From assembly GCF_000022085.1 (NCBI RefSeq), contig NC_011894.1:4331001-4395000 (forward strand): a stretch of DNA of 64,000 bases, read 5' to 3'. The position numbers and the translations under genes were made by a program. The notes beneath the pieces were generated by a model. That model was given only the letters and a program-made list of their open reading frames with translations, ran no database searches and was not told the origin of the DNA. Shown here one piece after another: positions 9,857 to 17,768 of this stretch; the first letter of the stretch is position 1; every line of letters begins with the position of its first letter. The stretch is from Methylobacterium nodulans ORS 2060. GTDB taxonomy: Bacteria; Pseudomonadota; Alphaproteobacteria; Rhizobiales; Beijerinckiaceae.

Positions 9857-10498
9857 ATGGCCGCGTCGACTTTCGACCGGGCGCTGTCGCTCGTCCTGGC
9901 GCATGAGGGCGGCTACGTCGACCATCCCGACGATCCCGGCGGGCCCACCAACCTCGGGGTGACCCTCGGCACGCTCTCGGCGGTGCTCGGGCGCCCGGCG
10001 ACCCGCGCCGAGGTGAAGGCGCTCACGCCCGCCAAAGTCGCCCCGATCTACCGCACCCGCTACTGGGACGCGGTGCGCGGCGACGAGCTGCCGGCCGGCG
10101 TCGACTACGCCGTGTTCGATTTCGCGGTGAACAGCGGGCCGGCCCGGGCGGCGATCGCGCTGCAGCACCTGGTCGGCGTGGCGGATGACGGCGTGATCGG
10201 AGCGGTGACCCTGGCGGCGGTCGCGCGGACGGATCAGCGCTGGCTCGTCACCGCGCTGTGCGACAGCCGGTTGGTCTTCCTGCGCTCGTTGAAGAGCTGG
10301 CCCACCTTCGGGAAGGGCTGGACCAAGCGGGTGGCCGGCGTCCGGACGGAAGCGCTCGCCCTGGTCAAGGCGCCGGTCGTCGTGACCTCGACCGCCGGGG
10401 CGCGGCCTGAAGGCGGGGCGCCGCCGAAGGCGGGTATGGTGCAGACCGGCGGCCTGCTCGCGGCGCTCAAGAACCTGTGGCGCGGCAAGGTCGCCTGA
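9857..10498 (+). CDS. Endolysin, glycoside hydrolase family 108
   Basis: 213 residues. 'LVLAHEGGYVDHPDDPGGPT' at the N-terminus is the GH108 (DUF847) signature, with E17 in the EGGY motif as the expected catalytic acid. Residues about 90-175 match the peptidoglycan-binding PG_3 domain (NSGPARAAIALQHLVG...DDGVIG). The enzyme cleaves peptidoglycan glycan strands to release phage. A GGAGA ribosome-binding site lies about 8 bases before the ATG. No signal peptide is visible, so it should depend on the adjacent holin. It sits between the tail fibre and the holin-like gene in the usual lysis position. Confidence 0.92.
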   Translation: MAASTFDRALSLVLAHEGGYVDHPDDPGGPTNLGVTLGTLSAVLGRPATRAEVKALTPAKVAPIYRTRYWDAVRGDELPAGVDYAVFDFAVNSGPARAAIALQHLVGVADDGVIGAVTLAAVARTDQRWLVTALCDSRLVFLRSLKSWPTFGKGWTKRVAGVRTEALALVKAPVVVTSTAGARPEGGAPPKAGMVQTGGLLAALKNLWRGKVA

Positions 10499-10599
10499 CC
10501 GAACCCTCCGGAAATTCCGGACCGTTCCCCCCGAGCCGGCCGGGCCCGCCGCGCGCACGCCCCCTCTCTGGAACAGGAGAGGGGTGGAGACCTCCTCCC

Positions 10600-11166
10600 A
10601 TGGATTGGCTTCAACTCGCCGGGCAGCTCGCGCAGGTCGGGCTGCCCTCTCTCGGCACGCTCCTCGGCACCACGCTGGGCGGTCCGATCGGCGGCGGCAT
10701 CGGCGCTGCCGTCGGCAAGGGCGCGGCCGCGGCGATCGGTGCGGCTCTCGGCGTGCCGGCCACCCCGCAGGCGATCAGCCAGGCGGTGCAGGCCGATCCC
10801 TCCGGCGCGCAGATCAAGCTCGCCGAGATCGAGGCCGCCGCAAAGCTGCAGATGGCCGAGCTGGGCGACCTCGCCAACGCCCGCCAGATGCAGGTCGGGC
10901 TGGCGCAGGCCACCCACTGGACCGCTTCCATGCCGGCGATCGTCACGCTGGCGATCCTCACCGCCTGGGCGCTGCTGACCAGCGCGCTCTACTTCATCCC
11001 GGGCGAGATCCCCGAGCGGGTCTACCAGCTCTTGAGCCAAGCCTATGGCGCGGCCAATCTGGCGCTGGGCACCGCCATCGCCTTCTGGCTCGGCTCCTCG
11101 CGCTCCAGCCAGCAGAAGGACGCGCAGATCAGCGCCATCCTTCCCACGGTCGTGGCGAAGCGCTGA
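10600..11166 (+). CDS. Holin-like membrane protein (3TM holin type)
   Basis: 188 residues from the ATG at 10600, which has a strong GGAGAGGGGTGGAG purine tract just upstream; an in-frame start 123 bases earlier would run into the spacer and gives a non-membrane sequence. Residues about 15-50 are a Gly/Ala-rich hydrophobic segment (GTTLGGPIGGGIGAAVGKGA). Two clear membrane segments follow, 'PAIVTLAILTAWALLTSALY' and 'ANLALGTAIAFWLG', separated by a short loop, and the end is polar. Position directly after the endolysin supports a role in forming inner-membrane lesions that release or activate the lysin. Family assignment is from topology, so it is less sure than the endolysin. Confidence 0.72.
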   Translation: MDWLQLAGQLAQVGLPSLGTLLGTTLGGPIGGGIGAAVGKGAAAAIGAALGVPATPQAISQAVQADPSGAQIKLAEIEAAAKLQMAELGDLANARQMQVGLAQATHWTASMPAIVTLAILTAWALLTSALYFIPGEIPERVYQLLSQAYGAANLALGTAIAFWLGSSRSSQQKDAQISAILPTVVAKR

Positions 11167-11169
11167 GCC

Positions 11170-11577
11170 GTGACGGCCCTCGAACTCGCCGGTCTGCTCA
11201 AGGACTACGGTCCGTGGGGGCTGCTCGCGCTCGCGCTCCTGGCGATCTCCTACCTGCAGCGACGCTACGATGCCGTGACCGAGAAGTACCAGCGCAACCT
11301 GGAGGCGCTGGTCGAGAAGCTCGCCGTCACGGTCGAGCGGAACAATGTCACGAATGCCGCCGTTACGGCAGCGCTGGAAAGCCGGACCGGCATCTTCGAG
11401 CGCCTGCACGAGGCGGTGGAGCAGGCCAAGGCGGAAACGCGCACCCTGATCACCGACCTGAAGACGCACGGGGTGACCAACGACCAGTGGACGCGGGAGA
11501 AGCTCGACATGGCGGTGGCGCGCATCGAGACCATCCTGGAGCGCATCGACGACCTCCGGCGGGAGGTGGGCAAGTGA
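11170..11577 (+). CDS. Small membrane-anchored coiled-coil phage protein
   Basis: 135 residues starting at GTG, three bases after the holin-like gene. One hydrophobic segment (GPWGLLALALLAISYL) near the N-terminus is followed by a long charged helical region with heptad-like spacing. This resembles lysis accessory or i-spanin-like proteins, but no lipobox partner is seen, so the function is inferred from position only. Its stop overlaps the GTG start of the next small gene. No better family is recognised. Confidence 0.6.
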   Translation: MTALELAGLLKDYGPWGLLALALLAISYLQRRYDAVTEKYQRNLEALVEKLAVTVERNNVTNAAVTAALESRTGIFERLHEAVEQAKAETRTLITDLKTHGVTNDQWTREKLDMAVARIETILERIDDLRREVGK

Positions 11578-11846
11578 ACCCGTTCCGCTGGCTGTGGCAG
11601 CAGCAGGATGAGCCCCGGATCGAGCCATCCCGGGGCATCCGCCTGCGGCTGGCTCGGGCCGAGCACCAGCATCGGCGCTTGGCTTGCGATCTCATCCGGG
11701 TGGCTCTGGACGAGGTCGATCGCACGGCCGCCGAGATGGGCACTCCGGTGGTGCTGAATTCAGAATGGCTGCAGCGGGCGGTCGCCGAGCTGACGCGCCG
11801 CTATCTGGAGGCGCACGGCCGGCAGTCCAGGGCTGCCCGACCGTGA
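11574..11846 (+). CDS. Small phage protein, unknown function
   Basis: 90 residues, starting at a GTG that overlaps the previous stop (GTGA). The protein is Arg-rich and helical, with no signal peptide or membrane segment. The tight coupling to the lysis genes and the terminator-like hairpin 50 bases downstream suggest it is the last gene of the prophage late operon. I do not recognise the family. Confidence 0.5.
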   Translation: MNPFRWLWQQQDEPRIEPSRGIRLRLARAEHQHRRLACDLIRVALDEVDRTAAEMGTPVVLNSEWLQRAVAELTRRYLEAHGRQSRAARP

Positions 11847-11898
11847 TCCGGCCATAGGCCTCCGGCGCTCGCCTGATCTGCCTGTTCCCGATGTTCTG

Positions 11899-11926
11899 AG
11901 CCCGCCCGGCCCCGCCGCGGCGGGCT
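11899..11926 (+). terminator. Hairpin ending the prophage late operon
   Basis: AGCCCGCC at 11899-11906 pairs perfectly with GGCGGGCT at 11919-11926, with an additional inner CCCGC/GCGGG pairing, and is followed by the T-rich ATTCTATT. This fits an intrinsic terminator 50 bases after the last phage gene. The rest of the 11847-12185 gap shows no convincing gene. Twenty bases of the hairpin (11907-11926) recur exactly at 13503-13522. Confidence 0.6.
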
Positions 11927-12185
11927 ATTCTATTGCGTGGAACCTGCCATGCGGTCCGATCTCGACCCTCTGCGGACGCTGAGCCGACGACTGCATTGCG
12001 CCAGTTCCGGACCTTCGATCAGGGCCGCCGGAATGGCCGCTCGTCACCCGACACCGGACCTCTCGACAGCGCGCGGATCGCACCTCGGCCTTCGTCCCAT
12101 CCGCATAAGGGCAGCGCATGCGCGTGGTGATGGCGAAGGAGGCGCTGGCTGCGCGAGCCAAGTTGGCGGGAAGCGTCCGGCATGA

Positions 12186-12914
12186 CTACACCTGCGCCAT
12201 GCCGCCATCCACGCACAACTCGGCGCCCGTCACGAAGCTGCTCTCTTCGCCGGCAAGGAACAGGGCCGCCGCGGCGACCTCCTCCGGGCGTCCCAGGCGG
12301 CCCAGCGGGATCAGCTTCGTCAACCCATCGCGCACGTCCGCGGAGACTGAGGCGAACATGGCCGTGTCCACGGGCCCGGGGCTGACGACGTTGACCCGGA
12401 TGCCCTTCGGCGCAAGTTCGTTGGCCCACGTCCGCGTGAAGGAGCGGACAGCCGCCTTGCTGGCCCCGTAGACGCCGTAACCGGCCGTGCCGATCATGCC
12501 GGCGATCGAGCCGATCAGGACGATGGCTCCGCCGGCGCCCATCATGCCGGCCCCGGCCCGCGACGCAAACAGGAGCGACCGAACGTTCAGGCCGAAGGTG
12601 CGATCGAAGTGCTCCTGCGTGACCTGGTCGAGCGTCGCATGCTCCGACAGGCCTGCGTTGACCACGAGAATATCAAGGCGGCTTCGCTCGGATCGAACGG
12701 TCGCGAAAACGCGCTCCAGATCGTGAAGGTCGGCTGCGTCGGCGCGGATAGCGCGGACCCTGCCGTCCTCCTGCTGCACCTCTTGTAGATCCGCTTCGCG
12801 GCGCCCCGTGATGAAGACGTCGGCGCCTTCCTGGCTGAACCGCTTGGCGATGGCGAGGCCGATGCCGCTCGCTCCGCCAATGACCAGCGCGACCTTGTTC
12901 TTCAGTCGGCCCAT
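12186..12914 (-). CDS. Short-chain dehydrogenase/reductase
   Basis: 242 residues from the ATG at 12914, with a GGAG about 10 bases upstream; longer in-frame starts add a non-conserved leader. The classical SDR features are present: cofactor motif GGASGIG near residue 12, 'VNAGL', a catalytic serine in 'VLIGSIAGM', and YGVYGASK giving the Tyr-x-x-x-Lys pair, then 'VNVVSPGPVDT'. It should be a cytosolic NAD(P)(H)-dependent oxidoreductase; the substrate cannot be read from the sequence. A decayed HxlR-type regulator lies divergently upstream, a frequent arrangement for SDR genes controlled by HxlR repressors. Confidence 0.9.
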   Translation of the reverse strand: MGRLKNKVALVIGGASGIGLAIAKRFSQEGADVFITGRREADLQEVQQEDGRVRAIRADAADLHDLERVFATVRSERSRLDILVVNAGLSEHATLDQVTQEHFDRTFGLNVRSLLFASRAGAGMMGAGGAIVLIGSIAGMIGTAGYGVYGASKAAVRSFTRTWANELAPKGIRVNVVSPGPVDTAMFASVSADVRDGLTKLIPLGRLGRPEEVAAAALFLAGEESSFVTGAELCVDGGMAQV

Positions 12915-12959
12915 GAAGCGCCACTCCGGTGTGGACCACGACGATACCTTTCGTATGTT

Positions 12960-12989
12960 TACGCTCAATCACGCACTATGTTTAGCGTA
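12960..12989. promoter_or_regulatory. Inverted repeat in the SDR/HxlR divergent promoter region
   Basis: TACGCT at 12960-12965 and AGCGTA at 12984-12989 form a perfect inverted repeat spaced by 18 bases, lying 46 bases upstream of the SDR start and just before the HxlR remnant. Such a position fits an operator for the divergent regulator. The arms are short, so the call is tentative. Confidence 0.3.
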
Positions 12990-13001
12990 GATATCGAGGA
13001 G

Positions 13002-13290
13002 TAGATCGCCTCAGCCGACGTAACCCACGCAGCCCTGATCGACGCATGCAGGATGCGCCCGATTCTGGAGCACCGCGCGAACAAGTGGACGGTCCCGATC
13101 CTCACCGTCTTTTGCGCAAAGCCGGCGCGGTTCAGGCCCGCCGCGGACCCCGGGATGGGACCAGCCTCACGCCCGTGCAACGGCTGCGCCAAACGTCCGG
13201 CCGAAGGGCCATCGGAATTCGCCAACAGTATCCGACGGGAAACCTTACACGCCGATTGGTTCCGCCCGGCGCTCCAGCTCCCAAGCCGCC
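13002..13290 (+). pseudogene. Decayed HxlR-family transcriptional regulator
   Basis: In the frame through 13053 the sequence reads 'CRMRPILEHRANKWTVPIL' then 'TVFCAKPARFRP', which matches the start of the HxlR winged-helix domain (the family pattern is ...GGKWT.LIL..L..GP.RF). After about 13140 the matching sequence moves between frames (for example 'LTPVQRLRQTSGRRA' in another frame), and no conserved start precedes it. I read this as a frameshifted and truncated regulator that once controlled the divergent SDR gene. Confidence is moderate because the similarity is confined to about 40 residues. Confidence 0.5.
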
Positions 13291-13320
13291 CGTGTCAGGA
13301 AACCCTGTCAGGAAATCAAA

Positions 13321-13356
13321 TGTCGGGAAAACCCTCGCTTCCGGACATTCCCGACA
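13321..13356. repeat. Perfect 9-bp inverted repeat
   Basis: TGTCGGGAA (13321-13329) and TTCCCGACA (13348-13356) are perfect inverted arms with an 18-base loop, in the non-coding stretch between the HxlR remnant and the FkbM gene. It could be an operator or a mobile-element end; nothing else in the surroundings decides this. Confidence 0.35.
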
Positions 13357-13502
13357 TCCGCCACGAGGGGCCGCTTTGGGTCAGCCCCGGCCATGGCAGG
13401 AAGGCGTGGAGAGCTGCTGTCCACCCATCGCAGCCCTTCCATAGCCAAGGTGATTGGGTCTCGACCCTGATGCGTCCCACGTCCAGAGTCAGCAAGGCCG
13501 CT

Positions 13503-13522
13503 CGGCCCCGCCGCGGCGGGCT
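13503..13522 (-). terminator. GC-rich palindrome, second copy of the 11907 hairpin core
   Basis: The 20 bases match 11907-11926 exactly and contain the palindrome CCCGCCGCGGCGGG. It lies just past the end of the minus-strand small-gene remnant. On that strand no T-run follows, so the terminator call is tentative; on the plus strand it is followed by GTTTCGTTT. Confidence 0.35.
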
Positions 13523-13530
13523 GTTTCGTT

Positions 13531-13676
13531 TGAGGCCTTCTCATCCGGCCGCGGCACGTCCCGGCAGACCACCCTGTAGTGCGCCGGCAGCGAGCCGCTC
13601 GGTCCCATGCCCCAGCCGCTTTCAGTCTTGGCTCGGGCGTAGATCCCCAACGTGTCGCGCATCGCGACCATCTGCC
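13531..13676 (-). pseudogene. Remnant of a small gene ending in ...VPRPDE.A (copy 1)
   Basis: Read on the minus strand, this encodes 'MRDTLGIYARAKTESG' and ends 'CRDVPRPDEKA' near 13531, after which the expected stop has been lost and the frame runs through the hairpin to 13489. A second copy with the same ending (RNVPRPDEEA, stop TAA) lies at 38951-39060. The hairpin at 13503-13522 is probably its original terminator. The function is unknown; it looks like a small accessory gene repeated in this genome. Confidence 0.35.
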
Positions 13677-13992
13677 GTGAGCAGCAGGCTTTTGCTGACG
13701 TGTGGACCGTGCGTGAGTGGAACCAACTGCTGACTGCCTGCTTCGGAGTTCCTACAGCCAACAAAACGTGAAATCGAGCTCGACTTGGCCCATTCCGCAG
13801 CCCACGTCCGAGTTTATAGCGTGCTCTCGTCGTGATGCTGTGGCGGCCGCGCAGTGGACCGGCTAACCTGCGCCACTCTCGGAGGCGGCGCATCCATTCG
13901 GACACCTGCAGCGCCCACAGGCCGGCGTAAGTCGACGAACGGGGCCGCGCTGCACTTCGGGCGAGTTCGTCGCTACGCCTCTGGAGGGCGCG

Positions 13993-15051
13993 TTGCCGGA
14001 ACCTATCGATACTCTCGATGACATTGAGAATTTCCGACTGCACGTCTGCCAACGCCTCATCGACGCACTGAACCGTCGTGAGAGCGGTAACGTCGACAAG
14101 GCCTACCCGCCCATCGGGGTCACAGTGAGCAAGAGCGCGTTCGCCGAGACCTGTGCCCGCTTCCTTGCCTTCCTGACTTCCAACTGGGAGGGAATGGCTC
14201 GGACCTTCGGACGGCTGGAGGATGCCGCCTCGCGGCAGCTCCTCGTAGATCTGCTGCTGTTCAGGGCTCTCGGGCACCGGCGCGTCCGCCTTGCATCCAA
14301 CGTGCCGGCCTATTGGGAGGCGCGGTGGCGCTCAGAGGCGATGCCGGCCGAGCCGTCGGAGTTCGCGACCAAGCCGGGCGGGATCCATCTCCTGCGCTTC
14401 GCTGTGCCGGGCGAAGACCGAACCCTCACATTGGACTGCCTTCGCGCTAACATCTTCTTCACGTTCCTGCTGCGGCAGTATCACTTCACGCGCGACGGCG
14501 TGACGGTGCGGCCGGAGGTAGGCGATTACGTGGTGGATGCGGGCGCCTGTTTCGGCGACACGGCGGTCGACTTCGCCCAGACAGTCGGCGAGGCAGGCCG
14601 CGTCCACTGCTTCGATCCAGTCGAGATGCACCTGCGCATTCTCAACCGCAATATCGCCCGCAACGGCCTGTCCAATGTCTTGGTCTTTCCAACTGGGCTC
14701 AGCGACCATGACCAGGATGGCTCGCTCGCGCCAGACTGCATCGACCCCGGCTTCGCGGGCACGGGGGCTGTGCCCTTCCGCTCTCTGGACGGATTAATGG
14801 CCGAGGGGACGCTCCCCCGAGTCGACTTCATCAAGATGGACATTGAGGGCCACGAGCTCTCGGCCCTGCGCGGTGCCGAACGCATGATCCGCACCTTTCG
14901 ACCGAAGCTCGCCATCTCGCTGTATCATCGCTGGAGCGACTATTTCGAGATTCCGGATTTCATCGCTGGCCTCGATCTCGGATACAGGTTCTTCTTACAT
15001 AATTACACGATCAGCGATGGAGAAACGGTACTCTACTGTGCGGTCCATTGA
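13993..15051 (+). CDS. FkbM-family SAM-dependent methyltransferase
   Basis: 352 residues from a TTG at 13993 with GGAGGG four bases upstream. Residues about 175-340 carry the FkbM methyltransferase domain: 'DYVVDAGACFGDTAVDF' (SAM-binding loop), 'VHCFDPVEMHLRILNRNI' and 'VDFIKMDIEGHELSALRGA'. Enzymes of this family O-methylate sugars or polyketide-like products, and are common in polysaccharide loci. The N-terminal 150 residues are not recognised. The stop at 15051 is directly followed by an IS630 remnant, so the extreme C-terminus may have been changed, although the ending looks normal for the family. It probably serves the glycan island that follows. Confidence 0.85.
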   Translation: MPEPIDTLDDIENFRLHVCQRLIDALNRRESGNVDKAYPPIGVTVSKSAFAETCARFLAFLTSNWEGMARTFGRLEDAASRQLLVDLLLFRALGHRRVRLASNVPAYWEARWRSEAMPAEPSEFATKPGGIHLLRFAVPGEDRTLTLDCLRANIFFTFLLRQYHFTRDGVTVRPEVGDYVVDAGACFGDTAVDFAQTVGEAGRVHCFDPVEMHLRILNRNIARNGLSNVLVFPTGLSDHDQDGSLAPDCIDPGFAGTGAVPFRSLDGLMAEGTLPRVDFIKMDIEGHELSALRGAERMIRTFRPKLAISLYHRWSDYFEIPDFIAGLDLGYRFFLHNYTISDGETVLYCAVH

Positions 15052-15391
15052 ACCCGCGACGCACGGTGGTCCAGTTGGTGCGGTCGGCGACCGGCAAGGC
15101 GAGCAGCGTGACCGCAACGCGCAAGGCCGCCTCGCCCTCCACTGCGGCGAAGCCGGCCGCGACCCGGGTCTCCAGCGCCTGCACCCCGCCCGTCCGGAAG
15201 CCAGTGCGCCATTGGCGCATCGTGTCCTTCCGAACCCCGAACGCCTCGGCGATCCGCCCGCTGGTCCAACCCGGCAGCGTCAGCAGGGTCGCGCTGGCCC
15301 GATCCGCCTGCGCCCGACCCAAGCCACCGGGCACCGTCGACATCAAAGCCTTCTGACCCTCCGAGGCCACTAACCGAGATCGGCCTGCCAT
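15052..15391 (-). mobile_element. IS630-type transposase fragment (N-terminal part)
   Basis: On the minus strand an ATG at 15391 opens a frame with 'GWTSGRIAEAFGVRKDTMRQ' and 'WRTGFRTGGVQALETR', the helix-turn-helix region at the start of IS630-type transposases. The frame then runs into the end of the FkbM gene, and the DDE catalytic part is absent. It is a dead fragment. The following stretch 15392-15609 shows no gene. Confidence 0.65.
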
Positions 15392-15609
15392 GACCCGCCC
15401 TAACACCGACACAGGTTAAGCGAACCACAGCGGCTATTCGTAGGGAAGGCTATGTCACCCAGCTTAGCGCCTGGATCCGGTCCAGCCCCGGGACAGCCGC
15501 GACCTTGATCGGACGGGACCGACCCCGTATTTCGAGCCCTCGAAAGCGGTCGAGACCGGGGAGGAGAGGGGCATGGCACCGCGGAGCGATCTGCAACGGA
15601 GCGTCAGCA

Positions 15610-15996
15610 TTGACGGATTCTGAGGCTGCCCGCCTCGCTCGCGTCTGCGTGCGTCTGGTCGCGTCCTCCCAGACGCATATCCGACGAAGTGCGCCAGCCT
15701 CTCCTGGGAATCCGGCGGTGGAGGCGCTAGAGACGCGGCTCTACGTCCTCCAGAGCGACCTCAACCGGGCGGTGGCGCGCTCCGACGCCAAGGCCTACGC
15801 GCTTGAGGTGATGCGGGGAAACCTGGATGCGCTCGAGGCGAAAGTTGCCGGCCTGCGACGCGACTTGGCCGAGTCTGAGGAGGACCTGATCCGCTGGCGC
15901 GCCCGGGCCGAGACGGCTGAGAGGCGCCTCTCCGAGCTGCAGGACTCCCAGTCTGAGGCGGCCTCGTCGGCTCCATGCCCGCCACCGGCCGTGTAA
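15610..15996 (+). CDS. Small coiled-coil protein preceding a glycosyltransferase
   Basis: 128 residues from a TTG at 15610 with a GGAG about 9 bases upstream; the in-frame start at 15505 would add an Arg-rich, low-complexity leader unlike a real N-terminus. Residues about 40-115 form a charged coiled coil (LETRLYVLQSDLNRAVAR..., LEAKVAGLRRDLAESEEDL). Its 3' end overlaps the next gene by 22 bases, suggesting coupled translation. Chain-length regulators and glycosyltransferase scaffolds sometimes have such coiled coils, but no membrane segments are seen and I do not recognise a family. Confidence 0.5.
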   Translation: MTDSEAARLARVCVRLVASSQTHIRRSAPASPGNPAVEALETRLYVLQSDLNRAVARSDAKAYALEVMRGNLDALEAKVAGLRRDLAESEEDLIRWRARAETAERRLSELQDSQSEAASSAPCPPPAV

Positions 15997-17768
15997 CCGC
16001 GGACCTGCCGCGCAACTCTGCGCGGGAGGAGTTTCGCGAAGCGCTGACGGCCTACCGCCTGTTCGACGCGGAATGGTACCTGCGCGTCAACGGCGACGTG
16101 AAGGCGGCCGGTCTCGACCCTCTGGAGCACTATCTCGGGTCTGGCGCGGCGGAGGGGCGCTGGCCGAACCCGCTGTTTGATCCGGCCCACTATGCCGACA
16201 AGGCCGGCCTCGCCGCGGGAGAGAACCCGCTGCTGCACTATCATCGGGCCGCGCTGCCCTGCCTCCTCGACCCGCATCCGCTCTTCGACGCCGCGTTCTA
16301 CACCCGGACCTATCTCTCGCGGGACGGTCTCCCACCGATTAAGCCGCTGGAGCACTACCTGTCGGTCGGCTGGCGCCTTGGCTTCCGGCCCAACCCCGCC
16401 TTCGATCCTCGCTGGTACCTCGCCACCTATGCGGACGTCCGGGAGAGCGGCACCGAGCCCCTCTCCCATTACGCGTCCTCGGGTCAGCGGGAGGGCCGCT
16501 GGCCGGCCGGCGACAGCGACGTGTCGCGGGCGCCGGCTCGTGGAGGCTGCGGCGCGACGGCGGATGCGGCCTTCGCCGCCTCCCTCGACCCGGGCATGCC
16601 TACGCTCGTCATGGTGGTCCACCAGTACAGTGGCGGTATCGCACGGCACGTCGCCGATGTTGCGGCGCTCTGCGCGGAGCACGTCAACGTGGTGTCCTTG
16701 CGGACCTGGGCCGACAACCGCCTGAGCATCGGCCGGCCAGCCGGCGGCCAGGAGCTGACCTTTCACGCGCGGGACGAGCTGCCGCGCCTCACGGCATTGC
16801 TGCGGGCCTGCGGCGCCGCACGGATCCACGTCCACCACAACCTCGGCTTCGACGACCTGCGAGCCCTACTGCGGGCACTGGGACTTCCTTTCGACTACAC
16901 CGTGCACGATTACTACTGCCTCTCACCGCAGCCGCACCTCGTCGACGGCGCCGGGCGCTTCGTCGGAGAGGATCTGGAGGCGGTGGGCGACGTCCTGTGC
17001 GCGGGGGCGATCTGCCCCGAGACGCCGGTGAGCCTGCGCACGTGGCAGCGCGGGCAGCGCTGGCTCCTCACGGAGTCCGAGCGTGTGATCGCGCCGTCCG
17101 TCGACGTGGCACGCCGGATCGGCCGGCGCTACCCAGACCTTCGCCCGATCGTCGCCGCCCACCCCGACCGGGAGCCGGCCCCGACCACTCCACCCCGGCG
17201 CCTCGGCCGCGATGACCCGCTGCGGATCGCACTTCTCGGATACGTTTCCGAGATTAAAGGCGGACCTGTCCTGGCGGACGCGGCACGGCTCTGCGCGCGG
17301 GAGGGACTACCTCTGCGTTTCAGCGTCGTCGGAAGCACGACCAACGACGCCGCGGTGCAGGGGGCGGGCGCGGAGGTGCTCGGCGCCTACGAGGAGAGCG
17401 GTCTGCCCGGCCTCATCGCGCGGGCGGCCCCGGACCTGATCTGGTTTCCGGTGAGTTGCCCTGAGACCTACAGCTACACAGTGTCCGCGGCGCTGGCGGC
17501 GGGGCTCCCGGTCGCCGCAGCGGATCTCGGCGCACTGCCCGAGCGGCTCGCGGGGCGGGCCTGGACCTGGCTGGCGCCCTGGACTTCAGACGCCCGGGCC
17601 TGGGTCGACCTCCTCTTAGAGATTCGACACCGGCACTTCATCCCCAACTCGCCCCCGCCCTGCCCGCCGCCGCGATCCGCCGCGCCGTCCGGTTTCTACG
17701 CGAGAGACTACTTGGCTTGGCTTCCGCCTAAGGCGGTCGGGCCCACTGCGCTCGGGGAAGCGACATGA
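15975..17768 (+). CDS. GT4-type glycosyltransferase with four N-terminal FDxxWYL repeats
   Basis: 597 residues. Residues about 30-178 contain four imperfect repeats of about 38 residues, each beginning FD..WYL or a variant and continuing ...DPLEHYL..G..EGRWPNPL. Residues about 205-560 are a GT-B (GT4-like) glycosyltransferase: 'YSGGIARHVADVAALC' near the start, 'LRIALLGYVSEIKGG' at the start of the second Rossmann domain, and 'PETYSYTVSAALAAGLPV' in the donor-binding region. The protein ends 'FYARDYLAWLPP', similar to the endings of two other glycosyltransferases here. It overlaps both neighbours (22 and 4 bases). It should transfer a sugar from a nucleotide donor in the cytosol; donor and acceptor are unknown. 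The repeats recur nine times in the 47132 gene product. Confidence 0.85.
   Translation: MPATGRVTADLPRNSAREEFREALTAYRLFDAEWYLRVNGDVKAAGLDPLEHYLGSGAAEGRWPNPLFDPAHYADKAGLAAGENPLLHYHRAALPCLLDPHPLFDAAFYTRTYLSRDGLPPIKPLEHYLSVGWRLGFRPNPAFDPRWYLATYADVRESGTEPLSHYASSGQREGRWPAGDSDVSRAPARGGCGATADAAFAASLDPGMPTLVMVVHQYSGGIARHVADVAALCAEHVNVVSLRTWADNRLSIGRPAGGQELTFHARDELPRLTALLRACGAARIHVHHNLGFDDLRALLRALGLPFDYTVHDYYCLSPQPHLVDGAGRFVGEDLEAVGDVLCAGAICPETPVSLRTWQRGQRWLLTESERVIAPSVDVARRIGRRYPDLRPIVAAHPDREPAPTTPPRRLGRDDPLRIALLGYVSEIKGGPVLADAARLCAREGLPLRFSVVGSTTNDAAVQGAGAEVLGAYEESGLPGLIARAAPDLIWFPVSCPETYSYTVSAALAAGLPVAAADLGALPERLAGRAWTWLAPWTSDARAWVDLLLEIRHRHFIPNSPPPCPPPRSAAPSGFYARDYLAWLPPKAVGPTALGEAT

Noticed and set aside
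13489..14277. Minus-strand frame of 262 codons opposite the FkbM start
   Set aside because: Its larger part is antisense to the methyltransferase and has random composition; only the last 60 codons look protein-like and are listed as a remnant.
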